The notes under the pieces: model-generated
Told to the model about the DNA's origin: nothing
Seen by the model: the letters and a program-made list of their open reading frames with translations, nothing else
Databases searched by the model: none
From: Paulownia fortunei
Taxonomy: Eukaryota > Streptophyta > Magnoliopsida > Lamiales > Paulowniaceae
DNA: 64,000 nucleotides
Direction: 5' to 3'
NCBI GenBank assembly: GCA_019321725.1
Contig: JAGSPU010000056.1
Coordinates: forward strand, 186,001 to 250,000
Made by a program: the position numbers and the translations under genes
Part shown: positions 53,408 through 64,000 of the stretch, in pieces
Layout: the number at the start of each line of letters is the position of its first letter
Position numbering within the stretch: position 1 is the stretch's first letter

Positions 53408-56050
53408 TAAGTGTCGGTGCCATGCGTGGGTAGGGCACAGCACAAATGTTTGATGCATCTTAAAAGTACATAAGCTAGGCCATGGGTTGGGAGTAAGACG
53501 ACCCTGTTGTGCTGTGGCCGGGGGGGGGGGGGGGGAGAAGGTGTGGTTGGTTTAGGGGACCGAGCAGCGTTCCAGCATCCAAGTGGACACTTGGGGAAAT
53601 TCTTGTCATGAAAGAGGAGTCTAGGCATTGCAATGGAACAAGTGGGCGAACTTATACCCTAATAGGCCCGTCCGTAAAATATGCAATTTGCAGGTTCACA
53701 TGCTTCTTCAGTTGTTCTCGCAATCTCATCTTTTTTTTTTCTAATACTATGATATTCTTGCTTGATGGTGTTAAGAGTTTTGAATGCCAAATACAATAAA
53801 AATTAAAGTAACGATAAGATATTAAATGACAATATAAAAATTATTATTTATTATATATGTAAAAAAAAAAATTGGCTTGTTTTACAATAATGGTTAAATA
53901 TATATATATATATATATATATTAGTAAAAATTATTTATAAATTTTTAATGTTGATAATTAATGACATCCTAGTGAAAACAACCATCAAGCGTCATAAAAC
54001 ATATGTTACCAATTTTCAAAATTGTCAATTTAGACCCAAGTTTTTCCACTACTAAATGTACGAGACCAAACCTTATTGTCCCCTAATTAATATATCATTA
54101 ATGAAAATCTCAACATTTTTACAAATTTTCCTTGTAGTGCATTTCCATTTTATAATTTTCGATCTTCTATTGCAATTGGTATTGCATTTAATATTAAAAT
54201 ATCGAATCTAATACGAAATGTAATATCAATTGAATAGAGAATTCGAATTGCAATTGAGGATTCAAACTGTTATGATACTAATATGCCAAATGTGTAGCGA
54301 GGCGAGGCGAAGAGCATATTGATTAGTGAATAGACTTCTTTACATTACTATATCCATGGAAGTCAGTTTCCCTAAGCATGTCTGCAAATTGCCATGATCG
54401 TAAAAGAAGCACTCAAATCAAATGCGACATCTAGAAGAATTTAAATTAAATAACCAAGAACACAGCAGCCTTTGAAGTGCACCAACGTAAAATTAAGGTT
54501 ATTAAAAACTAGCTACGATACCAAGAATATGAAAAATAAACCAGCAAAAAAAAAAGATGGGGCCGGTCTGAAACGTGGGATATGGAGAAGTAAGCTGATC
54601 ATGGCTTCAAGTCTTAAAGTGGCAACTTACTTTGGTTTCTGATTATAGAAAATCCACATTCTGTATTACCATATCAAGAATGTCTGAAAGTATTTCCATT
54701 GAGATGACCTCTCACCACTCAACACCAATTGTCTGTCCCATGTGTATTGTGGAGCTCCTTTATGCCCTTATCACTGTGCCCATTCTAGTCCCCCAGAATC
54801 TCTCAGATTGAGAAAAAGGCCAAAATTTTCTATGTTGAAAAATGCATTCAAAAGAAGGTCCGAACACAGCCCATCTTCCATCTTTTGTCTTCTTAATTAC
54901 CCTAAATGAAAAAAAAGATGGATTCTCCATACCAATAAGGGAAAATGTTCAACCAGGAAACCCTAGATTTACTTTTTCCATTAATACTGAAGCCAACGAA
55001 TATGACAAGTTGATGAGTTGGGACCACATGCGAAAATTCACTGGAGCTATAATTTAATGTCTGACACAAGAGAAGAAAAGTATGTTTTACACACTATTGA
55101 TCAGTTCTAGTTGTCCAACCAATACAATGCATGGGACCCTTTCAAGGTGAGAGACTCACGGGGAGAGGAACTTACACGATGGATTGACTGACATGTTACA
55201 GTTTTATTATGTTTATTTCTCTTGTCTACTACAAAATATATTTGTAATAATATATCTTACCAATTTAATTACCATATATATAGCCACATGCATGAATCCT
55301 TTACTGATGAGAAATAGATACAAAAATTATTTCATATATTTCAATATGATTTTTTTAGTATTTTAAAATAAGCCATTAATAGAAACATTTTTCTTCGAAA
55401 AAATTAATAATATAATACTGTTAACTCTATACCATTATTTTTTAAGATAAAAATAATAGGATAAAGATACAGATGTAAAATTATTCCTGCCTAAATAGCT
55501 TGGTAACATAGAATAAATTTACATGTTCCTCAAACTGTCCATGTCCCTCCTCCCTCCACCCAAAATTAATCATACTACACTCCCTATGTAAGACTGACCT
55601 TCTGTTATACCCTTCCTCTCATATAGAAAGTCTAGTTCGGTTCTTGCAGTTAGCTTAAACATACACTAACTTTTAATATTATGTGTTCATCTCTTTGACA
55701 CAGTGTGCTTTATTCTCTTTCTACTATTGAAAAAGAATTAAAAAAAAAAAAACAAAGCCTAAGCTAGAGAAAAGAGGAGAAAAATTAAAAGAGAAAAAAA
55801 ATTTGAAAAAAAAAAAGATTTGACAGGCGAGGTGGTGGGGGTCAGTTTTAGCTCTGCTCTATGCCCTTGATGTCCCATTTCTGTACTTTTGCATTGTCTA
55901 TCTTGAGGTCCATTAGAGTTGATTACATTCGAAGAATATGCTTACTAACACTATATATATGGGGCTCTTCTCTTTCCCTGTCAAACGGGAAGTCTCTCCT
56001 GAACAATTTTCCTGTCCAATCTCTCCCTCTCTCTCTTGTGGCCAATCTTT
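53408..56050. other. Intergenic region upstream of the CEN-like gene
   Basis: Contains a 16-G homopolymer at 53520-53535, an (AT)n tract near 53899-53922 and A/T-rich DNA. The open frame at 54842-55057 shows no family signature. Distal promoter of the CEN-like gene may lie at the right end. Confidence 0.4.

Positions 56051-56054
<4 letters not shown>

Positions 56055-56114
<60 letters not shown>
56055..56114 (+). repeat. (CT)n(AT)n microsatellite in the CEN-like leader
   Basis: About 13 CT repeats followed directly by about 16 AT repeats, ending about 8 bases before the start codon. Probably transcribed as 5' UTR. Length is likely polymorphic. Confidence 0.85.
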
Positions 56115-56116
<2 letters not shown>

Positions 56117-56121
56117 GTTTA

Positions 56122-57530
56122 ATGGCAAGAATGTCAGACCCCCTCATAGTTGGGAGAGTGATAGGGGATGTTCTGGACTCTTTCAATCCAACTACAAAAA
56201 TGTTTGTCACTTACGGCAATAAACAAGTCTTTAATGGTCATGAGTTTTATCCTTCTGCAGTTACTGCTAAGCCAAGGGTTCAGATTGAAGGAGATGACAT
56301 GAGAACTTTTTATACTTTGGTAATTGATTAACCCGACAACCTTCAAACTCTTCCTTGTTCCTTTCACTTTCTTCTAATCTTTATGTGGTGCTAACTGTGG
56401 ATATGTCCATGTTTTTATGTAATATTAATGCAGGTTATGACTGACCCTGATGTCCCAGGCCCCAGCGATCCATATCTCAGGGAACGCCTCCAGTGGTATA
56501 TATGCTACAAAAACTTGGATCAATTAACTGCTATTAATTATTTAGTAAATAAAGATATGTTTATGGAATTAGACATGATATATTCAGTCTAGAAATCCAA
56601 TAACTATAGTGATTTCTAAAAGCTGTAAAAAATGTTTTAGGAGTCTCATGTTCAAAATTTTAAAGATCATATAGTCACGAAGTACTAACTAAACATGGCA
56701 TATATATGCCAAACCCAAACCCACTAGGTGTGTATATCATTATCAGACGGCAATGCATTCGAGTTATATCCACTTGTCCCAGAAACTCAAGAGGATGATC
56801 ATCAAGAAAATGTTTTTTGTCACATTTTACTGAAACAAGATATTTAGCCATTTTTAAGAAATCATACCTGGGGATGAATTCCCAGCGGCATTCCCAAGAA
56901 AAAAACAAGTGAGAGAGTATGAAATATGAAGTTGAAGTGCAACAACTTCAATTCAAACCACCAAGACTGAGTACATCAGAAACTCAACCCTAAGTGAGCT
57001 CAAATTGGCAGATGAAATAGCTGGCCAGGGTGCAAATTATTCACAAAGGAGAAGAAAAAACTTATACAGTAAAATATATAGTATGAATTCGTGCTCGTCA
57101 CTAATATTTTCTTTGGTAAAACCCTTATGTCACAGGTTGTGACCGACATTCCAGGCACAACAGATGCCACATTTGGTAAGAATATCACTGTACACACCTC
57201 ATTTTGGCAATTAACACACAAATTAAAACTGTGGTAGAATGAATGTGAAGAGAGTATTATTGGGGTTAATTAATAGGCTGTTTTTTTCTGGCCAAAAATA
57301 CTTTGACAGGAAAAGAGCTGGTAAGCTATGAGATCCCAAGGCCCAACATAGGAATTCATAGGTTTGTGTTCGTTCTCTTCAAGCAAAGAGGAAGACAAAC
57401 AGTAAAGAACCTGCCTACTTCCAGAGACTACTTCAATACCCGACGTTTCGCCGCCGAAAATGAGCTGGGCCTCCCTGTTGCCGCCGTCTTCTTCAATGCA
57501 CAGCGGGAAACCGCCGCCAGAAGGCGCTAG
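56122..57530 (+). CDS. CEN: TFL1/CENTRORADIALIS-like PEBP, one frameshift at exon 3
   Basis: Member of the FT/TFL1 family; CEN/TFL1 proteins repress floral transition and keep meristems indeterminate by competing with FT for FD/14-3-3. Four exons: 56122-56319, 56434-56495, 57136-57175 and 57310-57530. Exon 2 is the canonical 62 bases; exon 3 is 40 bases where the family has 41, so one base seems missing just after the acceptor (between LQW and VTDIPG). Corrected length is 173 aa. Anion-pocket motifs [10 protein letters not shown] (70-79) and GIHR (115-118) are present. Asp140 in SRD matches TFL1 Asp144, supporting the repressor class, and the end is ETAARRR. Unusual: Arg84 replaces the TFL1 His88/FT Tyr85 switch residue and Gln86 replaces the next conserved His. 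CEN versus TFL1 naming is not certain. Confidence 0.9.
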
Positions 57531-60500
57531 CCACCACACCAGCTTCACCACTACATAATAAAGGGTCATCCCTTCTGAATCAATGCAGCATTTGAAGATT
57601 AAACTATTATTATAACATGAAGAAATTTGGAGAACCCTTTTTCTATCTGAACTTCTGTATGGTTTATTTTTTTCCACTAAAATATTTTGAATCTGTGTGC
57701 TTATATTTCTTCTTTGTTCTTTGTGGATCGGCACCTGGCTCTCTTGACAGATAATCATGGTAGTGTCAACGGACACAATCATGAAGATATCTTGCCTAAA
57801 TATCATTGGTTGATTTCCTGAAAATTGCTTTTGGCCTCATTATTTTACTGTGGTTCCTTGACGTTCAAAGGCAGGCAACCGTATTTTTTTTTAAATGATT
57901 TTCCGACCATTTTTCTGTATATTAAAGGTTATTTAGATGCTTTCACCCATATTTTTATTGAATAAATTAAAAAATAAAAACACTAATTAGACCATTGATA
58001 TTGTAAGTAAAATCTAAACTGTATTGAGATACAGCTTAATCCCCAAACCAAGGCCAAGACCCTAATGAAACCCTACTGTTTCAAAATTCTCCATCATCAT
58101 TTGAAATAATCTAGTGCATGGCCTCAAATCTTCAACATAACAAGCTTTCATGGCCGCTTAAAGAACTGCTTGTTGGCTCTTAGGTGTAATTGATTTCAGC
58201 AAAGAAGAAAAAAATGAAAAAAAAAATCATGGATAAATTGTAATACTTGACGAAATGATGTACTTTAATAATAGATAAAATATATTATATTCATGTAGTT
58301 CAAAGAATTTTATGGACAAATTGTATTACATTGTTATGGTTACATAATATCAAAAAATCACTTCAAGATTGAACAAATAATTTTTTTGTCTGATTGTAAA
58401 AATTTCCGAACATTAATATAGACTCTAAGATACTAAAGTTATAAAATGGCTTTTACCTGCTTATAGTTGAATTCAAATGCACCCCTTAAAACTAATCACT
58501 AACTTTCATTCTTTCAATTTTTGCAATCATAAAAATGATAAAACTATGATATAAAATTGTACAAACCCTATTCTTACAATATCCCACGCCGGCTTCCTTC
58601 TAGTCGACCACCACATTCTTCTCATCCTCATTTACTTTTTACCCTTTTGTTTCTTCTACCATCATTCATGCATTGCTACCGTCACTCATCCATTTTTCAT
58701 AATTTCTCCACCACCTTGGTCTTCCATGGCCAATTGTCTTGCATAGCCTATTAACTTCTATCATTTTTATTTAATATTTTGGATGTTACATGAATGTCTG
58801 TGCTAATTTTGATGATAGAAGTCATAAATTATTAGAAAACAAACTACTATCAATTAAGAATCCACAAACTCAAACAACATTTAGTACTTCAATCATCAAT
58901 CTCATTAACTTTGTAGACATGCACCTTTTACAAATTTGTTCTTGTTGCTCTTGGAATATTTGATCTTTGGAAGGTAATTTGTCTTATCATTAGTACATTT
59001 GCATGGACTAAATTAAAACTGGGTTCAAGAGGAGGGGATGAATTTATGTTTTTGAGCAATGTTATAACTTAATTGAAGGGACATTATAGTTAATCATGCG
59101 TGTTAGGATTACGCGTATCAAGAAGTCTGTTTTCAACAACTAAAATCAAAAGCCTCCAAAAATACAAGGTACCTTTCCTTTAGCACGCGTATATATATGT
59201 GTAAAAGTGATTAAATCTTGTAGGATTTGATTTTCGTATAAATGTACATCAATTTAGGATAATATTTTTTAGATAAACATCATTTAAGAATTGCGTAACG
59301 AGTGACTTTTGCACGCACGAAGTAGCTAGGTGCGCTTAATTTTGAAAAGAAATTATACTAAATAAGTTTACACTTCTTTGTGCGTTTATTTAGATTCAGA
59401 AAAAGAAAAAGTTAAACGGAGATGTAATTAATTTATAATTATGGAAATAATAATTTAAAATTACCTTGACTAAATTTTAAAATCTCTCGAAATACAAAAA
59501 AAATAAAATTAATTAAAGGTAAATAGGTTATAAAACACATTAGCATCTCCTAATTTTTCGGGTGCAACATCTCTTGCATCCTTTGGGTATCAAACACGTT
59601 AGCATCTTCCTAGTTTTTTAAAATTTTGGTTTTTTGGTACATAATTGAATCTAAAAAAGGCATATGTGCAAGCCTTTTGTTTCTCTTACATTGTCCGGGG
59701 TGTGGAAGGGGGGATTGCCTAATTTTGCTACTCAAAATAGTCAAACGTTGGTCTACATTGTCGCAACGTGTATATATTTGTAAATAAAATTTTACATATA
59801 ATAAATAATTAATATAATATAGTAGAAATGTAATAGTATTTTATTAAAAATCACATGAAAATTTAAATTTTGTTGATTTCTAAAAGTTATTCAATGATAA
59901 AGTAAAACATATATGCACGTCTCTCATTCTATATATTATTTAAGTAAAAAGGGCAGAGTTTTTTTGGATCAAACCATGACTAAAAATCTGAAATCAGGTT
60001 TACTTCTCCATTTGAAAAAGTCAAAAAAAGGGGCCAGAATATAGCAGTGAATTGCCAAAGTATAATGGTTTCAGTGAGAAGGTGTCGGTTCTCAATTATT
60101 AGAGTAAATCTTGGGTCTTGAGCTTAGACTGAGTTTTCTATATAATCACATTATTGACTCAAGTACAACTCACTTCACCCCTTTTAACATCCTCCATTCC
60201 TGTGAAACAATACTTGCCCGAAAAGGTTATATTCCTTGTGTCTGGACAACAATGCTTTTATCTGAAATTTGATTGAGACGAGATACTATTAAAAAGTGTG
60301 AGTTTTATGAATTTTTATCTATTTTATCTTAAAGAATAGCAGTAGCATAAAATTATGTGAATCACAACATTTGCTTAATAATATTCTTATGAAATTTTTT
60401 TGAGCTGATAATATTAACTCAGCCTTTTGGTTTTTAAAAGTCTAAAAAACATTGCTTTTCAACTGATTTAATTTCTAATTAATATGTGGGTAACCTATTT

Positions 60501-61007
60501 GCTATGGATATCATAATGCGTGAGCATTTGAATTACATGATGTGATGATGTAAGTATTTTATTTTATGATATCATTATATTTAAACGGTTCACAAACCAA
60601 CTTTAATATTAATCGGTTTAAATCTTCCCATGATCTATTAACTTGATTAAGAATGGAAATTAAAGGGGTGAAACAACAACAATGCAAATGGGAAGGGTTG
60701 GGGGGAGGGGGGGTGGAGTTGGGTGGGTTCGGGTTGGTATATCTTTATATCAAACTTTAATATTTGTTTTATTAAAAGACAATAGAAAATATTGTGAGAA
60801 TCAGGGGAAATTCAGAATAGGGGTGATTAAAACAATGCTTGGAAAGATGTCTAAGAACATGGAATTGAAAAAATCTGAAAAACAAGACAGCATTATAGTA
60901 TACGATTGATGTATATATATGAACTATCTTCCTTACACCCAAGAAATCAAAATACGAAAAACTTTCATTTTTAGTAATCAGGAATAAATACGTTATAACC
61001 ATATAGA
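57531..61007. other. AT-rich intergenic region
   Basis: No gene recognised. An imperfect direct repeat of about 25 bases (ACACATTAGCATCTCC at about 59536 and ACACGTTAGCATCTTCC at about 59595) and a G-rich stretch at about 60692-60730 are the only notable features. The 60682-60909 open frame starts in this low-complexity G-rich DNA and is not convincing. Confidence 0.4.
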
Positions 61008-61042
61008 TCATATATATGGCTTCGGACTTCCTAATAATAACA

Positions 61043-61397
61043 TCAAACTTTCATTTCCTTGTACTGCAACACTAAGGCACCCTGAAAAGAGGCAGGTTGA
61101 ACTTGATCCTCTCTGGTTGCTGGCCATGGCAATAAGGCATCGCACGCCCTCATCACCATCGGAACCGCTAGAAACATCGGCAATCGGTAACAAGCAGTTG
61201 GCAAGAAGCGTGTTGCTTGTGGCAGTAAAATAGCTCTCCCAGTAATGTGGTGGAGGGATCTTATTAACTATTTCAAGATTTATCTCGAAAAGATCTCCAT
61301 CGTCTTCTTCTTCTTCTTCTTCTTCATGTTCTGCTGGTTTGATCACATGTGATTGGATTTTGCTGGCTGATTCAAACATTTGGTCACTTGGCTCCAT
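61043..61397 (-). CDS. Small acidic plant protein of unknown function, probable frameshift
   Basis: Single-exon gene starting MEPSDQMFES. A poly-Glu tract (from a TCT/TTC repeat) precedes DDGDLFEINLEIVNKIPPP, then HYWESYFTATSNTLLANCLLPI. That block looks familiar from small plant proteins but I cannot name the family. As written the frame runs to a stop at 61008 (129 aa) through a Ser/Gly-rich tail. If two bases of a GC dinucleotide run are missing near 61170, the frame switches to SSAVPMVMRAC and ends ALVLQYKEMKV with a stop at 61043 (118 aa), which looks more natural. The same class of 2-base loss is seen in the SDR and F-box/LRR genes. No targeting signal or membrane segment. Confidence 0.6.
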
Positions 61398-61704
61398 GCT
61401 GCAAAATCAATCTCTTTTTGAGATCAATAGTTATCTAGCTAGGTAGGCAATGTGCATATGGGTTTGTTGTAGATGATTATATATATAAGAGGTGATGATG
61501 TATTGTGGGGTTGTTGGAAGGTGGAAGTTAAGTTGGGAGATTCTTCAACAAATCTAGCTACAACTATCTAATTCGATATGGGAAGCTTCATTTTTCAATG
61601 CATTTTCAAGCTTTGGCAGCTCTCCCCAACTAATCTTGCCCAATGTTGACATATGATTAACATATTTTACCTTGAGTCTTGAGATTTTTTTTGCAAAATT
61701 GGGA
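61398..61704. promoter_or_regulatory. Upstream region of the small acidic protein gene
   Basis: About 300 bases 5' of the gene on the minus strand. A TATATATAAG stretch near 61480-61490 could serve as a TATA box about 90 bases from the start codon. Confidence 0.35.
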
Positions 61705-61998
61705 GGGTGTTTGACTAAGTTTATTCAAAAGATTTTATAAAATATAAATTTATATTTTATAAAAAAAAATTTAAAACTTATACGACGTTAGATAGTATTT
61801 TGAAAATAAGTTCTTAAAACATTTGGTAAAATAAAATTTCAAAGTTTATAAGATTACTTTTCTTAAAGGAGTTTATAAGATCTTAATATTTTATTTAGGG
61901 AGCTCATAAATTACTTTTTTAAATTTTTTACTAATTATTACCTCACAAACATTTATATAAGATACTTTTAAAGAGCTTACAAACTCATCCAAATATCC
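61705..61998. mobile_element. hAT-type MITE, copy B
   Basis: The left end GGGTGTTTGACTAAGTTTAT and the reverse complement of the right end, AGGATATTTGGATGAGTTTG, are imperfect inverted repeats matching copy A at 53068-53407. The internal sequence is A/T-rich with no coding capacity. Confidence 0.55.
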
Positions 61999-62960
61999 TA
62001 CATTTGAATATGTAATACAATATTTTAAAGTTTCATTAGGCTGTCTTTGACAAGCATGTGGAATTTTTGCTTGGTGTAACTCTAATATCAGAACAAATGA
62101 CCACTTAATTAAAAACTTAAATTGTTAAAAATTAGAAAAAGTTCGACAGTCAATCAGTCACTGCATTTCGATTCAATTAAAACTCGCTCAAACTCGACTT
62201 ATACGATAATCAAATAAAACCTACAACCTACACCGAAACGAACTATATAATTATAAGACCTTTCAGAACAATAGAGGTCATTCTTTCGGGCCAGGGTGAT
62301 CAAACATCAATTAATCGGCTCAATTTGCCTTGCCTCGCGCACAAGATACTTCTAATATTAGTATATGCTGATCTCAAATCTGTTGTGTCCGTACACAGAG
62401 TTTGCTTATTTTATGGTGTTCTCGTGTCTGAACGTTGATTTATTGTTGCATCTGTAGTGGAAATTGTGGCCAAACTGTAAATTATATGTACGATGTTGAT
62501 AAGTTTGCAGCTGTCGGGAGGCAAAAGTCAAGCAGAGTTAGCCCTAACTACCTCAACTTAAGGCAGAGATTATAGAATTAACAATTATGGGAAGTCATAA
62601 TAGGTAGCAAACATATCTAAAACCTAACTAATGGTATATACTTTATAGTAAAATTATTTATGATTTGGACAAATCTAATTAATCATATAGCAAGTATCCT
62701 TTTGTTTGGCTTAAATATTTGTCCCATTATATCTTAAAGTAATGTAGTCATACTTTTAGTCCGACGAGTCATTTGATTAAGTTGAAAAACATATAAACAA
62801 CAATAATTAAAATTAATAGAAAAATCAAATACAAATTGGGGGGGGGGGGGGGGGGGAAGAAATTAATCAACATAGCTTTTGGTACATGAAAAAACTTTCT
62901 TAAGTAGATTTTATGCCAAAATTAAAAAACCTCATAAATCAGAAATAAACACTACATACA
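61999..62960. other. Intergenic region with a 19-G run
   Basis: AT-rich spacer with no recognised gene. A homopolymer of 19 G lies at 62838-62856. Confidence 0.5.
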
Positions 62961-62964
62961 TATT

Positions 62965-63095
62965 GGGCTGGCCCAATTACTGATAAAGAAGTTCGATAAG
63001 ATACAAATATGATGGAGGCTGGCCCAATTACAGATAAAGAAGTTGGATCATGCTGACCCAATACGATACAATAAATGAAGGAGCCTGGCCCAATA
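62965..63095 (+). promoter_or_regulatory. Repeated site II elements in the RCE1 promoter
   Basis: A unit GGCTGGCCCAATTAC followed by GATAAAGAAGTT occurs at 62966 and again at 63017 (51-base period), and a related CCTGGCCCAATAAG occurs near 63083. Each carries GGCCCA (TGGGCC on the other strand), and the first lies in the palindrome ATTGGGCTGGCCCAAT. TGGGCY site II elements bind TCP factors and are typical of housekeeping and cell-growth genes. They lie 120-250 bases before the start codon. Confidence 0.55.
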
Positions 63096-63215
63096 AGTCA
63101 TACCAAGTCGCTCTGTGCAAGTCAACACCCAGTGGTGGTGTGCGACGGATCTACCTATAGATAGAGTTGTATGTACGTAACCCGGTAACCGGTTCAGTAC
63201 AGTAATCCGACGCCA

Positions 63216-63430
63216 ATGGAACAGCAAGAAGGCGACGGTGGTCTTACGAAGTCTGCGGCGGTGGCAGCGTGCACCGCCATGGCAGTGTTTTACGTTGCAA
63301 TCCTATATTTGCCTCGCTGATTCTTCGATTACCCCCGCCGAATTCCTTCAAATCCTTTATGATTCGACGCTTTGTATGCGCCGCCATATCATCTGTCGTC
63401 TCCCTCATTGTCTGCTTCCTCATCCTCCCC
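63216..63430 (+). CDS. FACE2: CAAX prenyl protease 2 (RCE1/FACE2), first exon, frameshifted, truncated by the window end
   Basis: ER-membrane protease that removes the AAX tripeptide from prenylated CAAX proteins such as Ras/ROP-type GTPases. Only exon 1 is visible: MEQQEGDGGLTKSAAVAAC, a hydrophobic helix AMAVFYVAILYLP, then SLILRLPPPNSF, FMIRRFVCAAISSVVSLIV and CFLILP, ending at a GTAAGC donor at 63431. This matches the N-terminus of Arabidopsis FACE2 (ILYVPTVILRLP, FMIRRFICAAI, ILP). The frame breaks at about 63312-63316, where one base is missing in CCTCGCTG so that YLP runs into a TGA instead of SLILRLP. With one base allowed exon 1 has 72 codons and ends in phase 0. The catalytic glutamate and histidines lie beyond the window. 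I did not find exon 2 before 64000. Confidence 0.85.
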
Positions 63431-64000
63431 GTAAGCCCCTTCTTTATACCCCACATTTTCGATATATTTCGATTTTCTTTACAATTGCTGCCTTTTGATG
63501 TGTGTGGCTTTGAGTTAGTGTTGAAGCTCTTAATTTGCCTTGTAAAGCTACATAATTTGTCAAATTTGGTCTCTTTTTTTTGGTAAGTTTACTGTCAAAG
63601 GCTGTTTTGTTTCTGTCCATCTGTGTACCATGGGAACTGAATGGAATCTACGGAAATGAAGTTAATAAAAGTTTGACAAAAAGAGATTTCATTGATTGTT
63701 ATAAGTTTGAAGACGTAGTTTAATTCCTTCCTGAAGTTTTGAAATAGAGTAAATTGACGGTTGCCAGCGTGGGAATTTTTCATCTTTAATGCTGTGGTTT
63801 AATATGAAGTAGCTCCAATTTGACATCAAACTTGCATAATAGATTATCTATCTGTGACTGAGTTCAAGCTGCTTTGACCATTAATAATGAAGGTAAACCT
63901 GTAGGATGCAAAGACGCACTCTAGATGTTCTCCTCTGAGATATAATTTTTCGAAGGAAATTATCTGGTTGCTCAAGTCGCTTAAGAACATATATGAAGCT
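63431..64000 (+). other. RCE1/FACE2 intron 1 (partial)
   Basis: Follows the GTAAGC donor. T-rich, with no frame resembling the next RCE1 segment (KSWEASYILG-like), so the intron probably extends beyond the window. Confidence 0.5.

Noticed and set aside
53407..53799. Open frames around the 16-G run
   Set aside because: Translation of low-complexity DNA with no recognisable domain.

Overview
This is nuclear DNA from a flowering plant. It is AT-rich, has spliced GT-AG genes, mono- and dinucleotide microsatellites and short non-autonomous transposons, and encodes plastid proteins with N-terminal targeting regions (FtsZ2, PsaE). It also carries plant-only families: an ABI5-type bZIP, a TFL1/CEN-type PEBP, a germin-like protein and F-box/FBA proteins. 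The start of PsaE resembles what I recall of Solanaceae PsaE, so an asterid eudicot is likely. I cannot name the species.

Layout. 1-6.2 kb: complete FtsZ2 plastid-division gene (minus). 6.3-9.4 kb: AT-rich spacer with an hAT-like MITE. 9.49-10.38 kb: short-chain dehydrogenase (plus). 12.5-13.1 kb: small Myb/SANT-like protein (minus), perhaps with exons as far up as about 16.6 kb. 13-20 kb: otherwise no recognised gene. 20-21.9 kb: orthologue of the conserved F-box/LRR protein At1g67190 with two 5' UTR introns (plus). 27.4-34 kb: three tandem F-box/FBA genes (plus). 35-37.3 kb: psaE (minus) with a 1.7-kb second intron. 38.1-42.5 kb: ABI5 (minus) with a long 5' UTR intron holding a CACTA-like element and a G-box upstream. 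44.3-45 kb: germin-like protein (plus). 45.5-50 kb: five-exon alpha/beta hydrolase (minus). 50-56 kb: MITE-rich spacer. 56.1-57.5 kb: TFL1/CENTRORADIALIS-like gene (plus). 61-61.4 kb: small acidic protein (minus). 63.2-64 kb: first exon of the CAAX protease RCE1/FACE2 (plus), cut by the window end.

The genes do not form a pathway. Two serve the chloroplast (FtsZ2 division, PsaE in photosystem I), several are regulators (ABI5, CEN-like, F-box proteins), and the rest are ordinary metabolic or housekeeping genes.

The most important observation for a user is technical. At least a dozen small indels break reading frames in nine otherwise well-conserved genes. They are mostly 1-base losses, often in short homopolymers, or 2-base losses in dinucleotide repeats. 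Splice phases and protein lengths become canonical when each indel is allowed for. FtsZ2, psaE, the Myb/SANT gene and F-box copy 3 are intact. I read this as residual consensus error in the assembly rather than mass pseudogenisation, so the broken genes should be treated as probably functional until checked. The most interesting biological points are the Arg/Gln pair at the normally conserved His positions of the CEN-like protein and the tandem F-box cluster. I found no convincing new multi-gene system.
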